From positions 1 to 23,498 of IMG/VR virus record IMGVR_UViG_3300032288_004213: a stretch of DNA of 23,498 bases. One strand, 5' to 3'. Below the pieces are notes generated by a model. It saw only the letters and a list, made by a program, of their open reading frames with translations, had not been told where the DNA came from and ran no database searches. Every line of letters starts with the position of its first letter. The stretch's first letter is position 1. This DNA comes from a virus. Below are positions 7,948 to 14,380 of this stretch, in pieces. A program made the translations under genes and the position numbers.

Positions 7948-8778
7948 ATGAAAACTATTGTGAATTTTTCTGGTGGATTAGATAGTATTTATGTTCTATG
8001 GAAAGAACTTACAACAACAGATAATAAAGTAACTGCTATTTACTATAGCGGCGAAAATTTCACTAACGAACAAATTGCTGAGTTTCCTTCCTTACAAATT
8101 ACCACTGGTAAATCAGCTGCACTTCGTTGGATGTATTGTCAACAAATTGCTGAAGTTATAAAACGTGAATCAAGAGACTTTACTCTTGTTAAAGAAATGT
8201 ATGATCTTTCGATTATCAAAAATATCACACATACATATGCTCCTATTGTAAGAGCTATTCAAACCATAAAGAACATCAATAACGGTCAATTTGATCGTTT
8301 TATGGCTGGTATCAGTCGTGACAATGATGGTTGGTACATTGATAGCAATGATTCTTCGTCTTCAGCAGTGGTAGATTGTTTTGCTAATAATGCAACTAGG
8401 GGCGAAATATATCTACCTTTAATTGAATCAAACTATACACCAGCTCATGCTTTTGCTGAATTACCAGAATCTCTTTTAACTATTCATCGTTCTTGCGATA
8501 ACAATCTTTATTCAACAAAAAATATTTCTTGCCATAACTGCTATAAGTGTCATATGCACAAGTTTGCTAAGAAGCTCATGAGTGAAGGCAAGACACCAGA
8601 TGAAATCTATGATATCTATACCGAAAAAAGTATAATGCCAAACGGTATGTGGAAAAGTCAAAAAATTTGGCTTTCTGAAGAAGTTCCTTTGTATAAGATT
8701 GAAAGTATTTGGGAAAATATAGAAAACTTCGAAATTCCAAAATGGAAATCATATTACAAAGTACCGAATAGCCAATAA
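7948..8778 (+). CDS. QueC-like PP-loop ATP-dependent enzyme
   Basis: This 276-residue protein has the PP-loop pyrophosphatase signature SGGLDS at residues 8-13, which binds ATP and activates a carbonyl by adenylation. A cysteine cluster near the C-terminal third (C183, C195, C198, C201; C-x11-C-x2-C-x2-C) resembles the zinc site of QueC, the enzyme that makes the nitrile of 7-cyano-7-deazaguanine. QueC is usually ~220-230 residues; this protein has an extra C-terminal ~50 residues rich in Trp, Lys and Glu. It stands alone between tail and head genes: no queD, queE, folE or DNA transglycosylase is in the window. Possible roles are preQ0 synthesis for deazaguanine DNA or tRNA modification, or another PP-loop reaction such as thiolation. 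The ribosome binding site AGGGGA fits the ATG. The PP-loop call is firm; the exact substrate is uncertain. Confidence 0.7.
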   Translation: MKTIVNFSGGLDSIYVLWKELTTTDNKVTAIYYSGENFTNEQIAEFPSLQITTGKSAALRWMYCQQIAEVIKRESRDFTLVKEMYDLSIIKNITHTYAPIVRAIQTIKNINNGQFDRFMAGISRDNDGWYIDSNDSSSSAVVDCFANNATRGEIYLPLIESNYTPAHAFAELPESLLTIHRSCDNNLYSTKNISCHNCYKCHMHKFAKKLMSEGKTPDEIYDIYTEKSIMPNGMWKSQKIWLSEEVPLYKIESIWENIENFEIPKWKSYYKVPNSQ

Positions 8779-8781
8779 TTT

Positions 8782-8789
8782 TATAAATA
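8782..8789 (+). promoter_or_regulatory. T4-type late promoter (TATAAATA)
   Basis: An exact TATAAATA lies in the 36-nt gap after the PP-loop gene and 25 nt before the ATG of the first prohead core gene. It would start the late transcript for the prohead core genes and the protease. An AAGGA ribosome binding site follows. Confidence 0.85.
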
Positions 8790-8814
8790 GATTATCACAG
8801 TTTAAGGATTTACT

Positions 8815-9009
8815 ATGGAACAAATTTATACTGCAATTCAAGCCGCCGCTACTCAAGACGCCGCAGGATTTCGCGACGCAATTAGCGATGCTCTTGCAGT
8901 TAAAATTCAAGATGCACTCGATTTAAAAAAAATCGAAATTGCAGCAAATATGTTTAACCCTCAAGAAGAAGTTTCCGCAGAGGAGATTGGAACAAATGAA
9001 GACGTTTAG
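8815..9009 (+). CDS. Probable prohead core protein (gp67-like)
   Basis: This small protein (64 residues) is mostly helical, Ala-rich in its first half (IQAAATQDAAGFRDAIS), with the segment LKKIEIAANMF near residues 37-47, a motif I associate with prohead core or scaffold peptides in T4-like phages of marine type. The C-terminus is acidic. In T4 the gene order is 67-68-21-22-23, and gp67 (80 residues) is a prohead core protein cut by the gp21 protease; place and size fit. A good ribosome binding site (AAGGA) and a late promoter precede it. Its last 14 nt overlap the next gene. The assignment rests on position, size and the short motif. Confidence 0.6.
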   Translation: MEQIYTAIQAAATQDAAGFRDAISDALAVKIQDALDLKKIEIAANMFNPQEEVSAEEIGTNEDV

Positions 9010-9586
9010 ACAACTGCGTGAAGCTTTTAAAAAAGAAGAAAATCCTGAAGCTGCAGCCTTAAAGCCACGTGCAGAGGGCGAGCTGGAATTTTATAATAAG
9101 CACGAACGCGAAACAACTGATTATCCTGTAAAGGGTACAAGCGATAAGACAAACGCTGGTTCTGCAGAAAAGACAATGCATCAACCAGGCAATGGTGATC
9201 GTACACCAATTAAGCAAGGTACATCAGATCTTAAGGATCAGTCTGGTTTTAAAGGAAACAAAACTCCGCTTACTCGTGCCGACAAAACACAAGGCGACAT
9301 GAAGCCAGTTAAGACTGCTCCTTCATCTGTTGCTGTTCCTGCATTTGCAGAATCAATTTTTGTTAACATACCTGTAATTAGTGAATCTAGTGAAGATGCT
9401 ATAGAGATTGAACTTTTAAATGGTGATGTTATTGAAATCAACGAAGATATCTTTAATGCAATCACTGATGTCTACGAACAACTGAATACTGGTAATCGTG
9501 CTGTATTCAAGGCTGCTGTTAACGAAAGCATCGATTCGTTCGAGCGTGTGCTTGAGTTCATTGAAAGCACAATCGAAGAGGAATAA
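8996..9586 (+). CDS. Probable prohead core protein (gp68-like)
   Basis: The protein has 196 residues from the ATG at 8996 (MKTFRQLREAFKKEE). An upstream in-frame start at 8939 lies deep in the previous gene and is rejected because the MKTFRQLRE-type N-terminus is typical of such phage proteins. Residues ~15-110 are charged, Lys/Gly/Thr/Asp-rich and probably disordered. Residues ~120-196 appear folded: a beta stretch (IEIELLNGDVIEINEDIF) and a helix ending in an acidic EEE tail. By place it matches T4 gene 68 (141 residues, prohead core), though it is longer and direct similarity is not evident. It could be a scaffold component degraded by the gp21-like protease. Confidence 0.5.
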   Translation: MKTFRQLREAFKKEENPEAAALKPRAEGELEFYNKHERETTDYPVKGTSDKTNAGSAEKTMHQPGNGDRTPIKQGTSDLKDQSGFKGNKTPLTRADKTQGDMKPVKTAPSSVAVPAFAESIFVNIPVISESSEDAIEIELLNGDVIEINEDIFNAITDVYEQLNTGNRAVFKAAVNESIDSFERVLEFIESTIEEE

Positions 9587-9589
9587 TAG

Positions 9590-9976
9590 ATGGCTGCCGA
9601 AGGTATTGTTAATAAACATAATAAAGGTGGTTGGGTTATCGCAAAATTTAATGCGACTGGTTTCATTAAAAGAAATCATGCAACGGCTACTATCGGCGCA
9701 AACTCAGCCGGTGAGAATGTTACTCGCCTAAACATTGTTTCAGCCGAATGGTCATGCGGTAACAATACCCATTGGGTTGTTGCTCGTGGTGCCAATACCG
9801 TTCTTCTTCTTACAGACGGTCAACATTGTTTTGATATGTCTGATGGCCGCCTTGTTGATAACGGCGATGCCGAAGCAACATCAAACGTTGTTGTAACAAA
9901 AGTAGGTACAGGTCCAGCAACACTTATTCTCAAGTTGCATAAGACGACCTCAATTAGTGGAGGCTCGCAATACTAA
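9590..9976 (+). CDS. Unknown head-region protein, all-beta
   Basis: This 128-residue protein starts 3 nt after the previous stop and overlaps the next start by one base. The sequence shows alternating hydrophobic strands (GGWVIAKFNATGFIK, HWVVARGANTVLLLTDGQHC, NVVVTKVGTGPATLILKLHK) with Gly/Asn/Asp turns, suggesting a small beta-sandwich. No catalytic motif, signal peptide or membrane segment is seen. Position between core genes and protease is constant, as far as I recall, in some T4-like phages of marine bacteria, where it is left as a hypothetical or structural protein. It may be a capsid decoration or minor virion protein, but this is inferred from context alone. Confidence 0.55.
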   Translation: MAAEGIVNKHNKGGWVIAKFNATGFIKRNHATATIGANSAGENVTRLNIVSAEWSCGNNTHWVVARGANTVLLLTDGQHCFDMSDGRLVDNGDAEATSNVVVTKVGTGPATLILKLHKTTSISGGSQY

Positions 9977-10632
9977 TGAAACTCATCTGCGAAGTTAACG
10001 AAAATCTACAGATCATTACTGAAGCAAATGAAGCAGGTGAGAAGCAGTATTTCCTAGAGGGCATTTTGATGCAGGGAAATATTGGTAACAAAAATGGTCG
10101 TGTATATCCTACAGATACTCTAGCTAACGAAGTTGCTCGATACAATCGCGAGTTCGTTGAGCAAAATCGAGCCTATGGTGAGCTCGGTCATCCACAAGGT
10201 CCAACTATCAATCTTGAACGTGTATCACATATGATTAAATCTCTCCGTCAAGAGGGAGATAATTTTGTTGGTCGTGTTAAGATTATGGACACACCATACG
10301 GAAATATTGTAAAGAACCTCATGAAGGAAGGCGCTAAATTGGGCTTTTCTTCTCGTGGCATGGGATCACTTGTTAAGCGCAGAGACGGTCTCATGGAAGT
10401 TCAAAAGGACTTTTATCTTGCAACTGCTGCCGACATTGTAGCCGATCCATCTGCACCACATGCCCTTGCTAACGGCATCATGGAAGGCAGAGAGTGGGTT
10501 TGGGATAATGGCGTTCTTATTGAAAAGCAAGTAGCTGGTATTAGAGAAGATATCAATAAGGGATATGCAACTAAACAGGATCGTGAAACAATCCTTTTAA
10601 ATGCATTTAATAAGTTCCTTAATCGTTTCTAA
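9976..10632 (+). CDS. 21: Prohead core scaffold protein and protease (T4 gp21 homologue)
   Basis: The protein has 218 residues, near the family's usual length. It is the serine protease that ripens the prohead by cutting scaffold and capsid proteins after (L/I)-x-E motifs. Visible marks are the N-terminal KQYFLEGILMQGNIGNKNGR with VYPTDTLANEVARYN, the GELGHP motif with the likely catalytic His72, and LGFSSRGMGSL with the likely nucleophile Ser125 or Ser126. The acidic third member of the triad is not certain. The start overlaps the previous stop by one base. The gene is part of the late transcript from 8782 and is followed by a new late promoter before the scaffold gene. Assignment is strong by motifs and by order 21-22-23. 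Confidence 0.92.
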   Translation: MKLICEVNENLQIITEANEAGEKQYFLEGILMQGNIGNKNGRVYPTDTLANEVARYNREFVEQNRAYGELGHPQGPTINLERVSHMIKSLRQEGDNFVGRVKIMDTPYGNIVKNLMKEGAKLGFSSRGMGSLVKRRDGLMEVQKDFYLATAADIVADPSAPHALANGIMEGREWVWDNGVLIEKQVAGIREDINKGYATKQDRETILLNAFNKFLNRF

Positions 10633-10644
10633 TGGCATCGTTTT

Positions 10645-10652
10645 TATAAATA
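10645..10652 (+). promoter_or_regulatory. T4-type late promoter (TATAAATA)
   Basis: An exact TATAAATA stands 12 nt after the protease stop and 39 nt before the scaffold ATG. It gives the scaffold and major capsid genes their own strong late start, in keeping with the large amounts needed. A GAGGAG ribosome binding site follows. Confidence 0.85.
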
Positions 10653-10691
10653 AACTAGAAGAATTTTCTAAACCCTGAGGAGAATATCAAT

Positions 10692-11801
10692 ATGTCAGTT
10701 CAGGATACCAACGTCGAAAAGCTCGACGTGCAAGAAGCAAAAAAGGCGAGCTACGGCGTTGAAGCTGAGGTCGCTGAACCTACTGGAGTTCAGGCCGCTG
10801 TTCCTGGCGGTGTCGCTCAGGAAGGTGAAAAGTCAGGTCCAATGACACAAGGTTCAGGCATTAAGCCATATACAAAAGTAGGAATGATCAACTCAATCGT
10901 TGATGTTCTATCTGGCCTTAAGAAGTCAGATGTTTCTGCTTTCTACGATGCAGCTTTTAAGGGCGACAAGACAAATCCAATGCAGGGTTCATCTGTTGAT
11001 CCAAAGCAGCGTTCTATTGGTGAAGAAGTAAAGGTAGCACGTCTTACAGCTGAAGACATTGATGTTTCGGAAGACATTAAGGCTATTTTCTCAGGAACAG
11101 AAGTTTCAGAAGAATTCATTGCTAAGGCAACAGAAATCTATACAGCTGCAGTTCTTTCCAAAGTAAATGAGCAGCTTGAAATTGTTGAATCAAATTTTGA
11201 TTCATCTCTTACAGAAGAAACAGCTACAATCTCTGATGAGCTTGTTGAGCGTGTTGATTCATATCTTGACTACGTTGTTGAACAGTGGATGGAACAAAAC
11301 GCTGTTGCAGTTGAACGTGGTCTTAAGGCAGAAATCGTTGAGTCCTTTATGTCAGGTCTCAAGGGTCTGTTCGAAGAACACTACATCGACATTCCAGACG
11401 AAGCAGTTGAAGTTGCTGAAGAGCTTGCATCTAAGGTTGATGCTCTTGAAGAAGCCATCAACGAAGAAATCGAAAAGAATGTTGAACTTACAGCAAAGAT
11501 TCGCGAGTTCGAGCGTGAAGCCGCATTCGCACAAGTTTCAGAAGGCCTGACAGATACGCAAGTAGCAAAGCTGCAGTCACTTTCTGAAGCAGTTGAGTTC
11601 GAAGATGTTGCGACATTTAAGAACAAGATTGCTACACTTCGTGAAAGTTACTTCCCAACAACAGGCAAGGCCAGCCAGTTGTCAGAATCAGTTTCTTTCG
11701 ATGAGGAACCAGTGGGCGACCTAGAAGAAGGCGCTGAAAAGCAGGTTCCAGTTGAGATGGCTGCTTATATGTCAGCAATTTCGCGTGGCATTAAAAAGTA
11801 A
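10692..11801 (+). CDS. 22: Major prohead scaffolding core protein (T4 gp22 homologue)
   Basis: This 369-residue, acidic, mostly helical protein lies between the protease and the major capsid gene, exactly where T4 has gene 22 (269 residues). Residues ~1-60 are Gly/Pro/Glu-rich and loose. From ~110 on there are long helical, coiled-coil-prone runs rich in Glu, Val, Ala and Ser (for example VESNFDSSLTEETATISDEL and VEVAEELASKVDALEEAINE). The C-terminal part keeps a short conserved ending, PVEMAAYMSAISRGIKK. It forms the inner core on which the head assembles and is then cut by gp21 and expelled; several L-x-E sites are present. Longer than T4's, but the family varies in length. RBS GAGGAG, ATG at 10692. 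Confidence 0.88.
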   Translation: MSVQDTNVEKLDVQEAKKASYGVEAEVAEPTGVQAAVPGGVAQEGEKSGPMTQGSGIKPYTKVGMINSIVDVLSGLKKSDVSAFYDAAFKGDKTNPMQGSSVDPKQRSIGEEVKVARLTAEDIDVSEDIKAIFSGTEVSEEFIAKATEIYTAAVLSKVNEQLEIVESNFDSSLTEETATISDELVERVDSYLDYVVEQWMEQNAVAVERGLKAEIVESFMSGLKGLFEEHYIDIPDEAVEVAEELASKVDALEEAINEEIEKNVELTAKIREFEREAAFAQVSEGLTDTQVAKLQSLSEAVEFEDVATFKNKIATLRESYFPTTGKASQLSESVSFDEEPVGDLEEGAEKQVPVEMAAYMSAISRGIKK

Positions 11802-11824
11802 TTTAGTTTAAGGAGAATAAAACA

Positions 11825-13222
11825 ATGCAATCTCTGAATGAAGCAGTTCAGAAAAAGTGGCAGCCAGTCCTGGAACATCCTGATCTGGCTCCAATTAAGG
11901 ATGCTCATCGTCGCAGCGTAGTTGCACAGCTTCTGGAAAATCAGGAGAAGTCAGCTCGTGAAGAAGGTTTCGGTTCAGGCGGTTATCGTGCACCATCACT
12001 TCTCGGTGAAACTGCACCAATCAACAGCATGGGCGCATCTTCGTCAACAGCCGGCGACGGTTCAATCGACACATTCGACCCAGTTCTGATTTCACTGGTT
12101 CGTCGTTCTATGCCTAACCTGATCGCATACGATATCTGCGGCGTTCAGCCAATGACAGGTCCAACAGGCCTGATCTTCGCAATGCGTTCACGTTACAGCA
12201 CACAGGGTGGTACGGAAGCTCTCTTCAACGAAGCTAATACAACCTTCTCTGGTTCAGCTGCTGGTAACACAGCTTCACGCAAGGTTGTTGGTAACACTAC
12301 AACTGGTCGTACTCAGTCATCAAATGATCCAACTGAGCGTGCATCAGCTGCTACAACTTCTTCATATACCCTTTCAACAGGTATGTCACGTTCAGCTGCT
12401 GAAGCTCTCGGTGACGGTTCAGCTAATGCATTCCAGGAAATGGCATTCAGCATTGAGAAGGTTGCTGTTACTGCAGTTAGCCGTGCACTCAAGGCAGAAT
12501 ACACAATGGAACTCGCACAGGACCTGAAGGCAATTCATGGTCTTGACGCTGAGACAGAACTCTCAAACATCCTCGCTGCTGAAATCCTTTCGGAAATCAA
12601 CAGAGAAGTTGTTCGTACAATCAACTATACAGCTTCTGCTGGTGCTCAGGAAAACGTAACAACAGCTGGTACGTTTAACCTGGACGTTGATTCAAACGGA
12701 CGTTGGATGGTTGAAAAGTTCAAGGGTCTTCTGTTCCAGATTGAGCGTGAGTCTAACCAGATTGCTAAGGCAACTCGTAGAGGTAAGGGTAACGTTCTGA
12801 TCTGCGGATCCGACGTTGCTTCAGCTCTTCAGATGGCTGGTGTTCTTGATTACACTCCAGCTCTTGCTAACAACCTGAATGTTGACGACACAGGCAACAC
12901 CTTCGCTGGTGTTCTGAACGGACGTATCAAGGTCTACATTGACCCATACTTCGCTTCAGCTGCTGGTAAGCAGTATTTCACACTCGGCTATAAGGGCACA
13001 TCAGCCTTCGATGCCGGTCTGTTCTATTGCCCATACGTACCACTTCAGATGGTTCGTGCAGTTGGTCAGGATACATTCCAGCCAAAGATCGGCTTCAAGA
13101 CACGTTACGGAATGGTTGCAAACCCATTCGCAACATCTTCAGCCGACGGTGTTATCGGTGCTCCAAACACCAAGGGTTACAACGTGTACTATCGCTTCGT
13201 ACAGGTTGCAAACCTTATGTAA
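11825..13222 (+). CDS. 23: Major capsid protein (T4 gp23 homologue)
   Basis: The protein has 465 residues. It is the HK97-fold hexamer subunit of the head. Recognisable conserved segments are RRSMPNLIAYDICGVQPMTG (about residues 93-112), EKVAVTAVSRALKAEYTMEL, AILSEINREVVRTI-like sequence (AAEILSEINREVVRTINYTA) and the C-terminal YRFVQVANLM. The N-terminal ~62 residues form the delta-type propeptide: SLLGE ends at Glu62 and matches the gp21 cut rule L-x-E, at nearly the same place as the T4 cut after residue 65. The gene has a perfect AAGGAG site. Codon choice is biased toward CAG, AAG and CTG, unlike the fibre genes, which fits very high expression. A strong terminator follows 28 nt after the stop. 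Confidence 0.97.
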   Translation: MQSLNEAVQKKWQPVLEHPDLAPIKDAHRRSVVAQLLENQEKSAREEGFGSGGYRAPSLLGETAPINSMGASSSTAGDGSIDTFDPVLISLVRRSMPNLIAYDICGVQPMTGPTGLIFAMRSRYSTQGGTEALFNEANTTFSGSAAGNTASRKVVGNTTTGRTQSSNDPTERASAATTSSYTLSTGMSRSAAEALGDGSANAFQEMAFSIEKVAVTAVSRALKAEYTMELAQDLKAIHGLDAETELSNILAAEILSEINREVVRTINYTASAGAQENVTTAGTFNLDVDSNGRWMVEKFKGLLFQIERESNQIAKATRRGKGNVLICGSDVASALQMAGVLDYTPALANNLNVDDTGNTFAGVLNGRIKVYIDPYFASAAGKQYFTLGYKGTSAFDAGLFYCPYVPLQMVRAVGQDTFQPKIGFKTRYGMVANPFATSSADGVIGAPNTKGYNVYYRFVQVANLM

Positions 13223-13249
13223 TAACAAGACGGTTTCAAGCCGCAAACT

Positions 13250-13275
13250 GGGGGAGAGCAATCTCCCCCTTTTTT
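13250..13275 (+). terminator. Intrinsic terminator after the major capsid gene
   Basis: A perfect 8-bp stem, GGGGGAGA (13250-13257) with TCTCCCCC (13262-13269), closes a GCAA tetraloop of the stable GNRA type and is followed by six T (13270-13275). It ends the very strong capsid transcript. The next late promoter starts only 4 nt after it. Confidence 0.95.
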
Positions 13276-13279
13276 ATTA

Positions 13280-13287
13280 TATAAATA
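13280..13287 (+). promoter_or_regulatory. T4-type late promoter abutting the tail gene start
   Basis: An exact TATAAATA lies directly after the terminator T-run and only 5 nt before the ATG at 13293. In T4 late promoters transcription starts about 6 nt after this box, so the mRNA would start at or next to the A of the ATG. No Shine-Dalgarno sequence lies between. Confidence 0.8.
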
Positions 13288-13292
13288 AGTAT

Positions 13293-13841
13293 ATGAGCAT
13301 CTTAGAATCATCACCGACTAATATAAACTTTCTTGGTCAAAACGGTTTTCGTTTTGCAGTCAAAAGACTACCGGGAGTAAATTACTTTTGTCAGTCGGTA
13401 ACTCTACCTGCTGTTTCTGTTGGTGCCATTGAATCCCCAACTCCTTTTGCTGTAGTACCTAGACCTGGTGATCGTATCAATTACGATCCACTTGTTATTC
13501 GTTTTAAGGTCGATGAGGATCTTACTAACTATTTTGAAATCCAAAAATGGCTTGAAGGTATTGGTCACCCAGACGATCTTTCGCAGACAAGAGAATTATC
13601 AAAAAACATCAATAACAATCTAATTGCTGGTACACGTCCAATTGGCTATTATACCACTTTTATATCTGACGCTTCGTTATCAATTCTTACAAGTGCCAAA
13701 AATATAAACAAAAATATATTCTTCTATGACTTATTTCCTGTGGCATTGACAGAACTATCATTCGAATCCACAGTTACAACCATTGAGTATCTTGAGGCAA
13801 CGGCAACTTTCCGTTATCGCAAATACCAACTTGAAGAGTAA
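13293..13841 (+). CDS. Tail-tube-like protein (gp19 superfamily; gp3/tail terminator by position)
   Basis: The protein has 182 residues. The ATG at 13293 is the only sensible start: the frame stays open upstream, but that lies in the capsid gene and terminator. The sequence FRFAVKRLPGVNYFCQSVTL, then PTPFAVVPRPGDRINYDPL and VIRFKVDEDLTNYFEIQKWL, is the pattern of T4-like tail-tube family proteins found in many marine phages. The C-terminal half (ALTELSFESTVTTIEYLEAT ending TFRYRKYQLEE) also fits. In related phages the gene following 23 is, as I recall, annotated as gene 3, the tail completion and sheath-stabilising protein; T4 gp19 itself is 163 residues. I therefore call it a tube-like tail protein and leave tube versus terminator open. 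Its late promoter suggests a leaderless mRNA. Confidence 0.75.
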   Translation: MSILESSPTNINFLGQNGFRFAVKRLPGVNYFCQSVTLPAVSVGAIESPTPFAVVPRPGDRINYDPLVIRFKVDEDLTNYFEIQKWLEGIGHPDDLSQTRELSKNINNNLIAGTRPIGYYTTFISDASLSILTSAKNINKNIFFYDLFPVALTELSFESTVTTIEYLEATATFRYRKYQLEE

Positions 13842-13906
13842 TTATAACCCGTGTACACAAGATCATTATATGGTCAAACATTGAATATGTCAATACAAAA
13901 TATGTC

Positions 13907-13935
13907 TTGACTCTAAGTTATTGATATGGTACTAT
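13907..13935 (+). promoter_or_regulatory. Sigma70-like promoter for uvsY operon
   Basis: TTGACT (13907-13912) and TACTAT (13930-13935) are separated by 17 nt. Expected transcription start is about 13941-13943, at the ATG of uvsY. It would drive early or middle expression of the recombination genes. Direct copies of AATATGTC at 13884-13891 and 13899-13906 lie just upstream and might bind an activator. A T4 MotA box is not evident. Confidence 0.65.
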
Positions 13936-13942
13936 TATAGCT

Positions 13943-14380
13943 ATGAAACTAGAAGATATCTATGCCATGTGGGATACTGACTCTAAGTACGACGATCTTA
14001 ACTTAGACAAAGAATCCCTCAACATCTCATCTCTCCACGCCAAATACAATCGCTTGCTGAGTGAAACACGCAGCCAGTTGCGTTCTGCTATCATTCGCAA
14101 GAAGGCGCATTACAGTACACTCCGCGACTACTATCTTGGCAACCTTAACAATCCAGAAGACCTAGAACGTATTGGGCGTCAACCGTTTCTTAGCAAAGTT
14201 CTTAAGAACGAAGTGCAGGGATACATCGACGCTGATGGTGATCTTGTTCGTATGGACGAGCGTATTGCTTTGCTCGAAGAAAAGGTAGAAGTGATCGTTG
14301 AGATTATGAAGTGCATTCACAAGCGAGGTTATGATATCAAATCCGCTATTGAGTGGAGAAAGTTTACGAATGGCTTCTGA
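13943..14380 (+). CDS. uvsY: UvsY recombination mediator
   Basis: The protein has 145 residues; T4 UvsY has 137. UvsY loads the UvsX recombinase onto single-stranded DNA coated with gp32. The N-terminus MKLEDI matches T4 MRLEDL, which fixes the start. The centre is a basic helical region (RSQLRSAIIRKKAHYSTLRD) with the YYLGN pattern that aligns with the T4 LDYYSG segment. The C-terminal part (LEEKVEVIVEIMKCIHKRGY followed by IKSAIEWRKF) forms the hexamer-making helices and resembles the T4 ending. It overlaps uvsW by 11 nt. No ribosome binding site precedes the ATG, and the promoter just upstream predicts a leaderless message. Confidence 0.9.
   Translation: MKLEDIYAMWDTDSKYDDLNLDKESLNISSLHAKYNRLLSETRSQLRSAIIRKKAHYSTLRDYYLGNLNNPEDLERIGRQPFLSKVLKNEVQGYIDADGDLVRMDERIALLEEKVEVIVEIMKCIHKRGYDIKSAIEWRKFTNGF

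Noticed and set aside
8939-8995. Longer N-terminus for the gp68-like protein
   Set aside because: The extension lies within the previous core gene, and MKTFRQLRE is a typical start of such proteins.
12939-13292. Upstream extension of the tail gene's open frame through the end of the capsid gene
   Set aside because: It would cross the capsid gene, a terminator and a promoter; the extension does not resemble tail-tube proteins.
13851-13858. Perfect 8-bp palindrome GTGTACAC in the gap before uvsY
   Set aside because: Too short to call an operator on its own, with no second copy nearby.
14331-14369. Longer N-terminus for UvsW (in-frame start in uvsY)
   Set aside because: The extra 13 residues lie inside uvsY with no ribosome binding site; the length from 14370 matches T4 UvsW.
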